From Tenrec ecaudatus (taxonomy: Eukaryota > Chordata > Mammalia > Afrosoricida > Tenrecidae), in assembly GCF_050624435.1 (NCBI RefSeq), contig NC_134538.1:113038437-113102436 (forward strand): a stretch of DNA of 64,000 nucleotides. Direction: 5' to 3'. Each line of letters opens with the position of its first letter. Positions within the stretch are counted from its first letter, which is position 1. Positions 23,607 through 34,349 of the stretch are shown here, in pieces. Below the pieces are notes generated by a model that was not told the DNA's origin, searched no databases, and worked only from the letters and a program-made list of their open reading frames with translations. A program made the translations under genes and the position numbers.

Positions 23607-24955
23607 GTTGGCATAAGAACATCTTACTTAATTCTTAGTGTGTTTTATATTTGTAGCTAGGCACTTTGAGAAACACAAAATATACCACATGGTCATTTAA
23701 TCAAAGTCAAACTGAATTTTGAAAACAACTTTTCAGGAAAAAATATAGAAAAAGCTAAACTGTCTTAAGTGTAAAGTTGGTATTTATGGGTAGTTAAGAA
23801 AAAGAAACACCTTTTTTGTTGAAAATTGTTCTATATTTTAGTTCTGGCCTGAAAGCCTCTCTGGCTGTTTATGTCGTCTATTTTTCTAATACACAAATAT
23901 CGACTCAGACTCCCTCCTACACAAATTTTGTCTCATCAACATGCACAATCAGTGTAGGGTGGAGGATGGTTATCACAAGCTTCGAGGCTAGGATGTAAAA
24001 CATGTATTTCTGGTCTTGGCCTCAGCCTTCCTCTAGGCGTAGGATGCGCTCAGACGGTCCGAATGGCTGACATGGATCCGGGCTGTTCTTTCGTGGTTGT
24101 AGTCTGGTCTTCTTGCTCTGCTTTCTGCCCCCTTCTCTCTTCTTTTATCTCCTGTAAGATAAAAGGCGGAATTCAAGCAAGGCTCACTCGTGCTTGAGTA
24201 TGGGCGCTGGCTTGACTGAGCACATGACTTGAGTCCTTGAGTATGGGGAGTGAGTGACTTGAGGAAGAGTAAGGTTTTAGTGATACCTTCTTCTACGACG
24301 GTGAGACTCAAAATACAACCTCCCCTAGACCTGGTGGCCTTGATTTACGGTACACATAAAATGAAAGATGATTACAACAGACCACAGAACGAAGGGTCAC
24401 CATAAAATACCAGGAATAATAGCATGGCCAAGTTAATACATATTTTTAGTCAATGTTTCAAATTTATAAAATTCAACCTTTTAAATTTCCCAAGTTCACA
24501 TTTTTTGTCACACACAAAACATGTTCAGCCTATTATATCATTCCCAAACACTTAAAATATACTTCAAATTCAAAATCTCCTCTTTTTTATTATATAAATC
24601 AAATATCAGTTACATGATAGGTATATTCTTTTCTTGGAACAACATTCCTCGTCAGTTGTGAAACTGTGAAATGCAGATTTCCACTTATTATTTTACAAAT
24701 TACAGGGGTGAAACAGGCACATGGCAAACATTTCCTACACACTGTGGGCGACCTCCAGTGGGCAGAGGGCAGCCTGGCTAGGAGCTGTGCTCCTCACTCC
24801 AAGGCGAGGGGAGAAAGATGGCGGGTTCTACTCTGGTCAGAAATACAGCCTCTGAAAACCCATACGCAGCTAGACCTTCTTCTATAGCTTGTTCTGCATC
24901 AGCATTGACTTGGTGGCAGCGAGTGTGAGTTTCTCTTAAAGAGTGAAAGCAGAGT
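23607..24955. other. Unassigned
   Basis: No recognised repeat or exon. A local near-duplication of CTTGAGTATGGG occurs at about 24193-24246. The patch 24020-24310 is GC-richer and carries a 92-codon minus-strand frame without recognised homology. Confidence 0.3.
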
Positions 24956-25165
24956 GTCTGGTGCCAGTGTGGGTTATTATGAGCTGGGCAGGCAACTGCA
25001 AGGGCAGCGGTTCAAATCCACCAGCAGCTCAACTCCACCAGCAGCTCTGAGGGACAAAGCTAAGGCTGTCCTTTCCCATACATAGTTATCGCCTCAGGAA
25101 CCCTAGGAAGCAGTTCTGCTCTGTGCTATACAGTCACTATGAGTCAGAATTGATTCCACGTCCTC
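24956..25165 (+). mobile_element. AfroSINE with internal 17-bp duplication
   Basis: AGCGGTTCAAATCCACCAG, CCTCAGGAACCCTAGGAAGC, GTTCTGCTCTGTGCTATAC and CAGTCACTATGAGTCAGAAT follow the consensus in order. A short direct duplication (TCCACCAGCAGCTC at 25017-25030 and 25034-25047) has occurred inside the element. Confidence 0.92.
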
Positions 25166-25952
25166 CAAGAGAGTAAAAGGAACGTTCCTGGAGCAGCCTG
25201 GAGATTGGCAGAATTTGGGGAAGTAGGACACAAGCGAAGGCCTTTTTCTCTTTTCCTTTCAAGGTCTGGCTTATAAACTCAAACTTCTCAAAGGGTGCTT
25301 CCACAACCTCCCACATTCCACAGAGTTATAGCTTCGTCAATTCAGTTTCAGAGTGGGGGGGGGCTGCCACTCCCGACTTGCGGAAGCACGAGGCCACCAC
25401 CCAAAGTGGGGAGTGGAGGAGGATCAGACCCAGATGCCAGAAGAACGGGACCTGCTGGACGTGAGGTGGCTGCCAGAGGACGAGGAGACTACGGCGTCCA
25501 CAGTGGGACTAGCAGGCAGGACCGAAGCCCAGTACCAGAGAACTTCGAGCATCGGAAGAGTGGGGCCAATACCTAGAATTCTCATGGAAGGTCATTGTTT
25601 CAGGGAACAGAGGATTATTTCCAAGCATTGGGAGATAATGTAATTTTTTCTGCTGGGTTTTGTATTTGTTTTGCACTGATTATTCCTCTTTTTCTCCATT
25701 TTCTCCCATTGATAAAGGAAATGTCTATTTTGTGCATGCTTAATCATTGCACTCTGGAAGCAGATAATTTTTATTCTAGAATTTACAGGTTCACAGGTAA
25801 GGAGGAATTTCACTCCAGGATGGAATAAGCCTAAAATCTCACCAATATTTAATTGAATTAAATCAAAAGATGTGATTTGGAATTATGTGATGGAATACAT
25901 GTGTTTTGCATTTGACAAGCACATGAAGTTTGGGAACCAAAGGATGAAATGC
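25166..25952. other. Unassigned; GC-rich patch 25350-25580
   Basis: A run of nine G (near 25357) precedes a GC-rich patch with two overlapping plus-strand frames of 93 and 96 codons, with no recognised product. The rest is AT-rich. Confidence 0.3.
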
Positions 25953-26355
25953 TGTAGGTTGAATTTTGTACCTCAAAATGATATATTATAAATTCTAGTC
26001 TATAAACCTGAATTTATAATTAATCCCATTTGGAAATGGGCTGCCTTGGTACGTTAATGAGCCATGATTAGTGTAGGCTTTGTCTTGATCTATTTTGAGA
26101 GGCCCTAGAGATTGAACAAGCAAATGAGAGAAGCAGCAATGGAAGAAGATGGATGCCAAGACATTGGAAAATCTTCAAGGAACAGTAAACAATTTGAAAG
26201 ACCAGAAACATTCCCCAAAGCCAACAGAAAAAGAAAACCTCCCCTTTGATTGACAACTTGAATTCAGATTTCTAACCTCTGAAACTGTGAAGAAATAAAT
26301 TTCTGTTTGTTCAAACCATCAACTTGTGGGATTCCTGTTATGAAAGCATGCACTG
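25953..26355 (+). mobile_element. MaLR/ERVL-type solo LTR
   Basis: It starts TGTAGGTTGAATTTTGTACC, then CCCATTTGGAAATGGG. The 3' end has CTCTGAAACTGTGAAGAAAT with an AATAAA signal at 26294-26299, then ATTTCTGTTTGTTCAAACCA and TGGGATTCCTGTTATG. This is the organisation of MLT1/MST-class LTRs. It looks like a solo LTR; no internal retroviral sequence is recognised next to it. Confidence 0.7.
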
Positions 26356-26694
26356 TTTTAAGAGGTGGGGGAGAAAGATTCCAAGCCACATGAGTGTTGT
26401 CGGGGAGCGGAAGCTCAGAAGGGCCTTCCTCCAGTCGCCTTCCTTGCACAAGCGACCTTCTGGATCCCTAGAACCACTCACCCACCACCTTCCCTCAAAA
26501 TCCACTGCAGAAATATCTTCAAGGGACCAGAGAGCAAATTGAAGAGACAACTTCCCCCAAGCCAACAGAGAGACACGGGCACCCCTGGAAGCCAGTACTC
26601 TGAAGTAGGACTCCCAGCTCCTCAATTGTGAGAACACAGGGTTTGTTAGTAAAGGCCACTCTTGGGGGTATTCATGTGCTAGCAGCACTAGCTA
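26356..26694 (+). mobile_element. Second MaLR-type LTR fragment (related 3' half)
   Basis: From about 26501 the sequence parallels the 3' half of the preceding LTR: GCAGAAATATCTTCAAGGGA (compare GGAAAATCTTCAAGGAACA), CCCCCAAGCCAACAGAGAG (compare CCCCAAAGCCAACAGAAAA), then AATTGTGAGAACACAGGG and AGCAGCACTAGCTAA. It is clearly related but more diverged. The region between (26356-26500) is not assigned. Confidence 0.6.
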
Positions 26695-27132
26695 AGGGAA
26701 ACACCAGCCTTTTATTATGTGAAAACACGGGCAAGCATGTCATTAGTACAATAATATCAAAAAGGTTAGCCAAGAAAAAGTATTTGTTTCAATAACCAAT
26801 TAAACATGTGAATGTTTATATTTATGAATAGCTTCCTTTTATTTTCCATTCACACCCTGACAGATTTATCTATAACTATGACCAGATTCTCATGATCAGA
26901 ATTTCTGAAGCAGTGTCCTAGAGCCCACTAAATCAGTGACACGTCGTCCACAAAGGCTCTCTTGTTATCACTTAAAGTGTTGACTACTTTTTGTTATAAA
27001 GAAATGTTGAGGATTAGAGATACCGCCACAATTTTCTTGTGCTTCTGATACACAACACCAGATTAATGTGTACAGAGATCAGCATTCTCTATGATGTCTT
27101 CCGTAAAATTATGCGGACAAGGTGCTCTACTC
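26695..27132. other. Unassigned, AT-rich
   Basis: No recognised element. The MER20-like words near 26900 are too short to call. Confidence 0.35.
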
Positions 27133-27982
27133 TGTCAGGACTCGACATAATCGGATTTTGATGCGAAATGTTGAGAGAAATTTGCATTGCAGCTGGAAGA
27201 AAACACCAGAATCCGACTCGTCAGCAGGTGATTTTTGTTAACAAAGGTAGTTCCTGTTTGGGTCAGCTGGCGTTAGTTGGTGTTGTTAGTCCTCATTTGT
27301 TTAAACCTTTGGCGGCTGTGTTTCAAGTGTTTTGCTATAATTTTCTTAGTTTTTGTGGCTTTTTGTGCTGTTTTTAGATAAAAACATGGACCCTAAGAAA
27401 GAGTGTTTTGAAAAGAATCATTATGTTAAGGACCTGGTTAACCGTGTTAGCGATATTTTTGATGATAACTTAGTAAACCCTTTTAGAAAACAATTAAGGA
27501 AATGCCAACAGCAGACCCCATTCAACAGATTTTTTTTTTTTTTAGAGAACGTCAGCCAGGTCCTAGTGAGAAACGGCAAAGAAGGAAGAAAACTCCAGAG
27601 GAGCAGCTCCAGTTGATTTTATGGAAGGAGGGTCCCCTTCCAAACAGTGACTCTCTCTCCAACCTCCTCTGCACATCTGTGTCCGCAGATCCAGATCCTC
27701 ATCCGTCTCAAGGTATGGGCCATACTGTAGTTGTGAAAAACTGTTTTAATGTTGTGTTTCTTATTGAAATTATATGATTTAACTCTGAACTTTTTTACTT
27801 TGAAATTTTTGCATACATTGTTGTATAAAAAGGCAAGGTTAGGATAAAATGTGGTGGTTGAGAAAGGATTAATCTATTTTCAGTTATTTTTTATGGGAAA
27901 AATTTGATTCAGAACACGACTGCATAGCATCTGGATGCTTCTTCTAGAGTGGATTGGCATTGAAGTCCAGGGCTCTACTGTA
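27133..27982 (+). mobile_element. Tigger (TcMar/pogo-class) DNA transposon, deleted copy with transposase C-terminus
   Basis: The right end is clear: GGATTAATCTATTTTCAG, TTATTTTTTATGGGAAAAAT, then TTGGCATTGAAGTCCAGGG and a terminal CTCTACTGTA, ending at a TA. Before it lies the remnant of the transposase C-terminus: a frame beginning MDPKKECFEKNHY (27386), then KCQQQTPFNRFF at 27503-27535. After a 14-T run (27530-27543) a different frame continues with RERQPGPSEKRQRRKK. The frame switch at the T-run shows a slippage indel. The block 27133-27360 is probably the left portion of the same element, but its terminus is not certain. The DDE catalytic domain is missing. QTPFNRFF fits a PCNA-binding (PIP) box, a motif known in pogo transposase. 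Confidence 0.75.
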
Positions 27983-28096
27983 GTGAACTCTTGTGTGAAA
28001 TCCCTTCTTATGTGAATCATCATAGTTGCTTCTGTTTCCATGTTCCCCTATATTGATCTCAAAACAAAGAAACACACAAACAAAAACCCCCTAATA

Positions 28097-28288
28097 ATTC
28101 ATTGCCGTCAAGTACATGCTAACTCATGGAGATCCTAGAGGACAGGAAGCACTGCCCCTTGAGTTACCAAGACTGTAACTGTTTGAGGAGTAGAAAGCCT
28201 CGTCTTTCTTCTCGGAGAGGCTGGTGGGTTTGAACTGCTAACCTTGTGGATTGCCACTCAATGCATAACCTCCACACCGCCAGGGTTG
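28097..28288 (-). mobile_element. AfroSINE (antisense), full length
   Basis: CATTGCCGTCAAGTACATGC (3' end complement), TTGAGTTACCAAGACTGTAA, CTCGTCTTTCTTCTCGGAG, GGCTGGTGGGTTTGAACTGC and a terminal ACACCGCCAGGGTT head. Confidence 0.92.
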
Positions 28289-29850
28289 TTTCAGTATGGT
28301 ATATGATATGCACATATCCATGCTGAAATTTAATATGTACTTAATAGCTATTTTATTTTACCATATAAATGAAAAATTATTCCATTGTAAAATAACTGAG
28401 GCTATAAATAAAGGTTGTGGGTACTGTATGTGGTAACAGAACAGTTGGAAATGACTTCATGAATTTTATATGAATCCCAATATTGACAGCTGTATCAAAT
28501 TCATTAGCATATTACTAATATGATAATTTTTAAATGTCATTATTTTTCATTCCATTTTTGCATGATCATTTTGATGCTCTCTCATATGCATATAGGTTTG
28601 GAAGCTATGTGCAAAAATTTCTTGAATTAATATATTTTATCTTTTTAAAGAAAACATATCAATGCTAGTTGAGAACATAATGAAAACTCTAAGGAATTGA
28701 TTAATTCCAGTTTACTATAAGTATTATACTTTTCTAGGTATACAATTTATATCATCCACATGTGTGCCTTAAAATTGTAGCAGGTCATTAACCACATTTA
28801 ATCTCCAAGTAGTTTCTCTTTTTAAGGATCTGACCTTACAGGAAGGAGATTTCAGTCACATCAAGCTTTAAAATACATTAAGTAAATGAAAACCTTCTGA
28901 CCCTTAGAAATGTTTCCTTTATCAATGCATACAGATGTAGCACATTTCAGAGCAAAAAACAAACCTTGCATTTTAAGGGGAAACCCAACTCCAGAATGTT
29001 GTCTACTGTATTGTTTTAATTGCTGAAAATTTAGAGACCATCTTTAAAACCCCTAAGTAACATACAAACCCTCGGGTATCCTACTGAGGGTGAACCAGGA
29101 TCGTCAAAGTAATCAGAAATGTACATACCATAGGCATATTTACTTGCTTTTCAGAGAAGATAACACAAGGAGGAGAAATGATGTGATTCTACTGAGTCAT
29201 AATTAAAAACACTCCAGCAATCACCCATAAAAGGTTTGTGGGTAATGTGAGATGTCTTATTTGCAGAACTCTCATAATTCAGCCTTGACGTTTAGCTATG
29301 CCTTGGTCACCCAAAATCGGTTGCAGGTTACCATCACACACTCTATGCACTGAGTTGCAGGGATGATATGAGTCTGTTTCCAAGTTCGTGTCAATTGGTC
29401 GTTGCTTTGGGTTGTACCTAGAAGCCACAAGAAGTGAATTTATAGTGAGCGTTGGATTTGTTTTAACAAAGAGCTTGATTTTTCTTCTTTCACTAATCTC
29501 AGAAGCATGCCAGAAAATTTAGGGGGCGGGACCCTTAACAAAACCTAAAATAATCCCCCTGGTTAAAGCAAGTCATTTTTATCATTTTCTATACAAACTA
29601 GCCCATGTGTAAGGTTGACTGAAAAGAGAGTACGTTGTGCGTGTCAAAGTGGATTGTTCATTTGTTTTAGCTCCGACGGCGTTGCTACAGCACATTTTGG
29701 CATCAAAGGTCGCACATTCTCGATCTTCGTCTATCTTCCGGTCTGTGGAAGATTTTGAGACCTGGACGCTGTGGGCACACAGAAAATAATGTAAAAACCT
29801 ACCCCAAATCCCAATCTGGAATTAAACAAATTGGGTTTGCTTTCTCTTGG
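28289..29850. other. Unassigned AT-rich single-copy-looking sequence
   Basis: No repeat is recognised. The stretch 28480-28760 is very AT-rich with homeodomain-like TAAT words, which occur by chance at this composition. Confidence 0.35.
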
Positions 29851-30160
29851 CATTGTTGTTGCTAAGTGCCATTGAGCTGGTCCTGACCTGCCGTGACCTT
29901 GTACACAGTAGTGTAAAACACTACCCAGCCCTGCACCGACCTCACAATTATGCCCACGCGTGAGCCCCTGCTGCAGCCAAGGTGCCCATCCGCCTCTTGA
30001 GAGCCTTCCTCTTTACACTGCTCCTCCACTTCACCAGCCATGAGGTCCTTCTCTAGGGTCAAGGACCTTTGCCAACATGTCAAAAGTGTATCAGATGAAG
30101 TCTCGCCATTCTTGGCTTTAAGGAACTCTCTGGCTAACTTCTTCCAGTGCATTGTGAATA
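29851..30160 (-). mobile_element. RTE LINE fragment, 3' end
   Basis: Antisense blocks: CATTGTTGTTGCTAAGTGCC, CCTGCACCGACCTCACAATT, CCAGCCATGAGGTCCTTCTC and GATGAAGTCTCGCCATTCTT. It covers the terminal ~310 bp of the LINE. Confidence 0.85.
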
Positions 30161-31997
30161 TACTCAAATTTTTATAACCAAATTCTACCATATATCAAGA
30201 TCGACAGTGATGTTTCTTTAATTAGCATGGTATAAGAATATGTTGATGTATACTTTCTAATAGTGTTTCTAAAATGACTAATATGGGCCCAATTAAAGTT
30301 TGTCGCAGGAAATTTATATTCATACGTTTTATATATTAAATAACAGCTGTCTAAAAATTATTCAGATTAAAATCATGCATATAATATGCTTTGTGTTATC
30401 ACACAATGGGTCCTCTATGAAGTTTACATGTAGTACCAAAGAAATCACTTAGCATTGTCTGAAAGGAAAGCTTGTCTTTGATGGAAGGCTCTTATAGATG
30501 ATTTTTCATGAGATAAAGAACAGACATGACAGTCTATAATTTATCATTTAATTCCAAGGTTGACAACTAGTTGAGAAAGTGTTCAAGGAATGGTGTCTCC
30601 TTCAGATGGATTTGTAACAGTGTGAAAGTAAAAGATACTTCTCCAGTGCAAAGATTGCAGCACAATAATTAAAGTGGTTCCTCTTTTGTGGGATGGAAAG
30701 ACTTATAAATAATTTTTAATCAGGATAGTCAAAGATTCAAAGGAATATATCAAGTTTAATTAACAAAAAACATGTGTCTTAAATATTAAATAACAAATGT
30801 TTAATATTATGCTTCAAATATTATCAATATGCTTTGTGTGAAAGGCTGTGACCACATTTAATTCTGTCAATCCAACTAGATAGTTTTTTAAAAAAAAAGA
30901 ATTAATATAACTATAAGGACTCTGAACAAAATATAATAACCCTTTAGGGGACAAATTCCAGAATTGGAAATAACACTGATCCAAGCATGATGTGGCCTTT
31001 ATATCTTTCTCTCCTTCCCAGATTCTTTGGCTTGGCATTTAGAGACCTCGGAGTAGAGGGGACATACAGGAAGACTGTGCTTCTCTAGATGCTGTTTAGG
31101 TTAGGCGTCAATACAGTGAAGTAAAACTTCTAGCCCTGATTTCAGCATCAGGAGCCCGTGGACATCTGCAGCTCTGAGGTAGAAGAGCCCTTTTCCGTGA
31201 TTTGTTACGCTGTAGTCTCCAGTAGGTAGAGAATGTCTGTGTTGCTCCCCACACTCTTTTTTTCCCTGTTCTGCTTACCTGATGTATGGTCCAAACTTAG
31301 GCACAGGAACAAAAACATGCAACACTATGGGCCAATAAAACCTCTGCCTTATGGTCAGAGGATCAAATAGGGTAATCTGAGGAAATTGCAAAATACCAAG
31401 GAAATCACAGACAGGCTTCTGAGAGAAAATCTGTACTTATTTGTGGATATGATCCTAAGCCACCTAGAAGGGAAGCTGAGAGCGAAACTAAGTAACAGGC
31501 AATCATACACATACACTGTCCACTGCAACACACAGTGAAGTGGGGGCGGTAGATAGTGTTGAAAGCATCATTAACCAGACTTTTCAAAAACCAAGAATCT
31601 AAAGTACAATATTCAAAATGCTTAAAATCGACTCCCAAGTTACTCGACGTCATATTAATTAAGAAAACCTCAACAGTCACACTTCATGATAATCAGCATA
31701 TGATTTTCAAGGTTGACACAGATGTTGGAACTAGTAAGAACTTTGAAGAACTTTAGAAACCGATATTAGAAAATGTTTCATCAACTATGAGTGTATACTC
31801 TTACAATGACTGAGAAGCTATAAAAGTAGCAAAAAACAAAAGTTAAATAAAATTTTCTAACTGAGAAAAAATACACGTTGCACCCTTCAAAATGGAAACA
31901 AAATCTAACTGAAATGGTTAGTTCAGTAGCAGCATGGATGAAGCAGAGTAAGATTAGGGGTGTGTGACAGATTAAGGGAAGTGATTTAATTTCAACA
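30161..31997. other. Unassigned
   Basis: About 1.8 kb without recognised repeats or exons. AT-rich from 30200 to 30950. Confidence 0.35.
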
Positions 31998-32297
31998 GTG
32001 CTGTTGGTGTTAATTGTTGTTGAGTCAGCTCTGACTCGTAGAAACCCATGTCCAACAGAAGGAACCATGGCCAGCTTCGCACTGTCCTCACCACCAGTCC
32101 CATGTCAGAGCATGTCTTTCTCGTTCACTCCCTCTTTACCACGCATGATGTCCTGCTTTAGGGACGGATCCTTCCTGTTATCATGTTCAAAACACTTCAG
32201 ATAAAGTCTCACCACCCTGCTTCTGAGAGCATTTTGGTTGTACTTCTTCCAACATGGATTTATTTGTTCTTCTGGCAATCATTTGATATATTTACTC
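31998..32297 (-). mobile_element. RTE LINE fragment, 3' end
   Basis: GTTGTTGAGTCAGCTCTGAC, CACTGTCCTCACCACCAGTC, ACCACGCATGATGTCCTGC and GCATTTTGGTTGTACTTCTT are in consensus order on the plus strand as antisense RTE. Similar in extent to the copy at 29.9 kb. Confidence 0.85.
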
Positions 32298-33168
32298 TTC
32301 TGCACCAATAATAGAGGCAACACAAGAGATAATCTTTAAAGCATTTTAAGAGGCATGTGGGAAAACACGAAATAAATAACTCAGTGGAGTCACGGAAGGA
32401 AAGGAGAAAATTGCAGAAACAATTTTTTTTCTTTTCAATAATGCCTGAAACTTTCTGAATTTTAGGAAACTCACAAATTTTAAATCCAAGATGTTTATAA
32501 AACCTCAAACAGAATAAATTAAAAAATACATATGCTTACACACTGTCCGAAAACCTTTGAAAATTAAAGAAAAAGGAAAAAAATCTTCAAAGTAGCCAAA
32601 GAAAATTAAGACATTGATTAAAGGGAAAGGAAACTAAAACGCGTGGCAGATTTCACGTTCGGGATCGTTGGGGGCAGACGACGTGAAGCGCGGTGTTTTG
32701 AAGTGCTGAAGAAAAGGCTTTCAGTCTCAAATCCTCTAGTCAGTGCAAATAAAATTAAGAGTGAAGAAAACTGACACAGATTCTCTGATAGTGTGAAATT
32801 AGGGAATTGTTTGCATACCTGTGCTAAAAGAGATAGCCGTTTCTCTAGGAAGACATCAGGAGTAAATGCGGATCATAAACTTGAAGAAAGGAGCATCAGA
32901 AAGTATTAGTATTCGGGTAAATATAGTATTAGACAACGCTTTGTCACGGAGTGGGGTTTTCATTATATATGGTTGAATAAAAATGGCATCATCATATGAA
33001 ATTGCACCGCAAGCAGTGGGACTGTATTGGCCGCACAATATAAGGGTTGAAAGTAAAAGGACATATGGTGCTGCGGTCTTTGGGTTCCAGTTTCAGTGAG
33101 AAAATGTTGTTTCTAAGTAGAATGTGAAGCATTCAGTCATAAATTGAAATCTCTGACACCCACCTCTA
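32298..33168. other. Unassigned, A-rich
   Basis: No element recognised. A-rich segments at 32520-32640. Confidence 0.35.
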
Positions 33169-33312
33169 ACCCATAGCTGTGCAGTCGAGGCTGACCCGGT
33201 AGATGCTGGTCGATGCGGGGTTTCCAAAGCCGTCAGCCTTCACAGGAGCAGAGGGCCTGTGTCCCGCAGAACGCCTGCTTCCTTTAAAGCACCAAATCTT
33301 CCAGTTAGCAGT
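33169..33312 (-). mobile_element. AfroSINE (antisense), diverged
   Basis: GCAGTCGAGGCTGACCCGGT, GGGGTTTCCAAAGCCGTCAG and a terminal CCAGTTAGCAGTCTA are consistent with antisense AfroSINE. The middle is disrupted. Confidence 0.6.
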
Positions 33313-33560
33313 CTACCATGTACCCAAGCAAGCCAGCAGGGTTTCGTGTAAAATTCAAAATAAGCACAAATGAGACTTTACAAAGAAATGTAGATGAAAG
33401 CAAAAAGATAAAATAAGTTATATATTTATACACATAAATATACTCAAATAACTCAAAGGAAAGCAGGAAAGAGGAAAATGTAGTAAAGTCGATGAGAGGA
33501 AATAAATGGGGGGGAAAAGCTAAATCTAAATTCAAAAAGCTATTATTAACTACATTGAAT

Positions 33561-34105
33561 CAGGGTGCAGTGTAGTAATGAAACATACAACTTTCCTCTA
33601 GTTGTTTAATACTTCCTCCCCCCACTATCATGATCCCAATTCTACCTTACAAATCTGGCAAGGTCAGAGGATGTACACTGGTACAGATAGGAACTGGAGA
33701 CATAGGGAATCCAGGACGGATGATCCTTTCAGGACCAGTGGTGAGAGTGGCAATACTGGGAGGGTGGGGGGAGGGTGGGGTCGAAAGGGCAGAACAGACT
33801 ACAATGATCTACATATAACCTCTTCCCTGGGGGATGGACAACAAAAAAGTGGGTGAAGGGAGACATTGGACATAAGGTTAAGACATAAAATAATAATGTA
33901 TAAATTTTCAAGGATTCATGAGGGAGGGGTGGCAGGGAGGGATGGGAAAATGTGGAGCTAATATGAAGGACTCAAGTAGAAAGCAAATGTTTTGAGAATG
34001 ATGATGGCAACAAATGTACAAATGTGCTTGACACAATGTATATATATGTGTATAGATTTTGATTAGAGTTTTGAGTCCCCAATAAAATGATTTAAACATT
34101 TTAAA
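33561..34105 (+). mobile_element. Afrotherian L1, 3' UTR terminal ~545 bp
   Basis: It runs from CAGGGTGCAGTGTAGTAATG through CCCCCCACTATCATGATCCC, GTACACTGGTACAGATAGG, GAATCCAGGACGGATGATCC, GGATTCATGAGGGAGGGG and GTACAAATGTGCTTGACAC to the terminal CCCCAATAAAATGATTT. The polyadenylation signal is intact. It is 5'-truncated inside the 3' UTR. Confidence 0.95.
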
Positions 34106-34349
34106 TATGTAAATTAATTAAAAAGTGAAAAGCAACTATATTATGCCTATAAGCATTCACTTGAAATATAAGGATATAAGAAAACTGGCTTCTAGACTCC
34201 CTGTGTGAGATGCTCTTCAGAAGCTTCTTCGGAGACATCACCATAACGAGTGCAAACAATCATATACTTCACCTAAGACAATATACTGCAAACAGATCAT
34301 ACATGGAAACATAGAGAATTTTCTTTGGTTACCTTAGGAATTATAGAGA

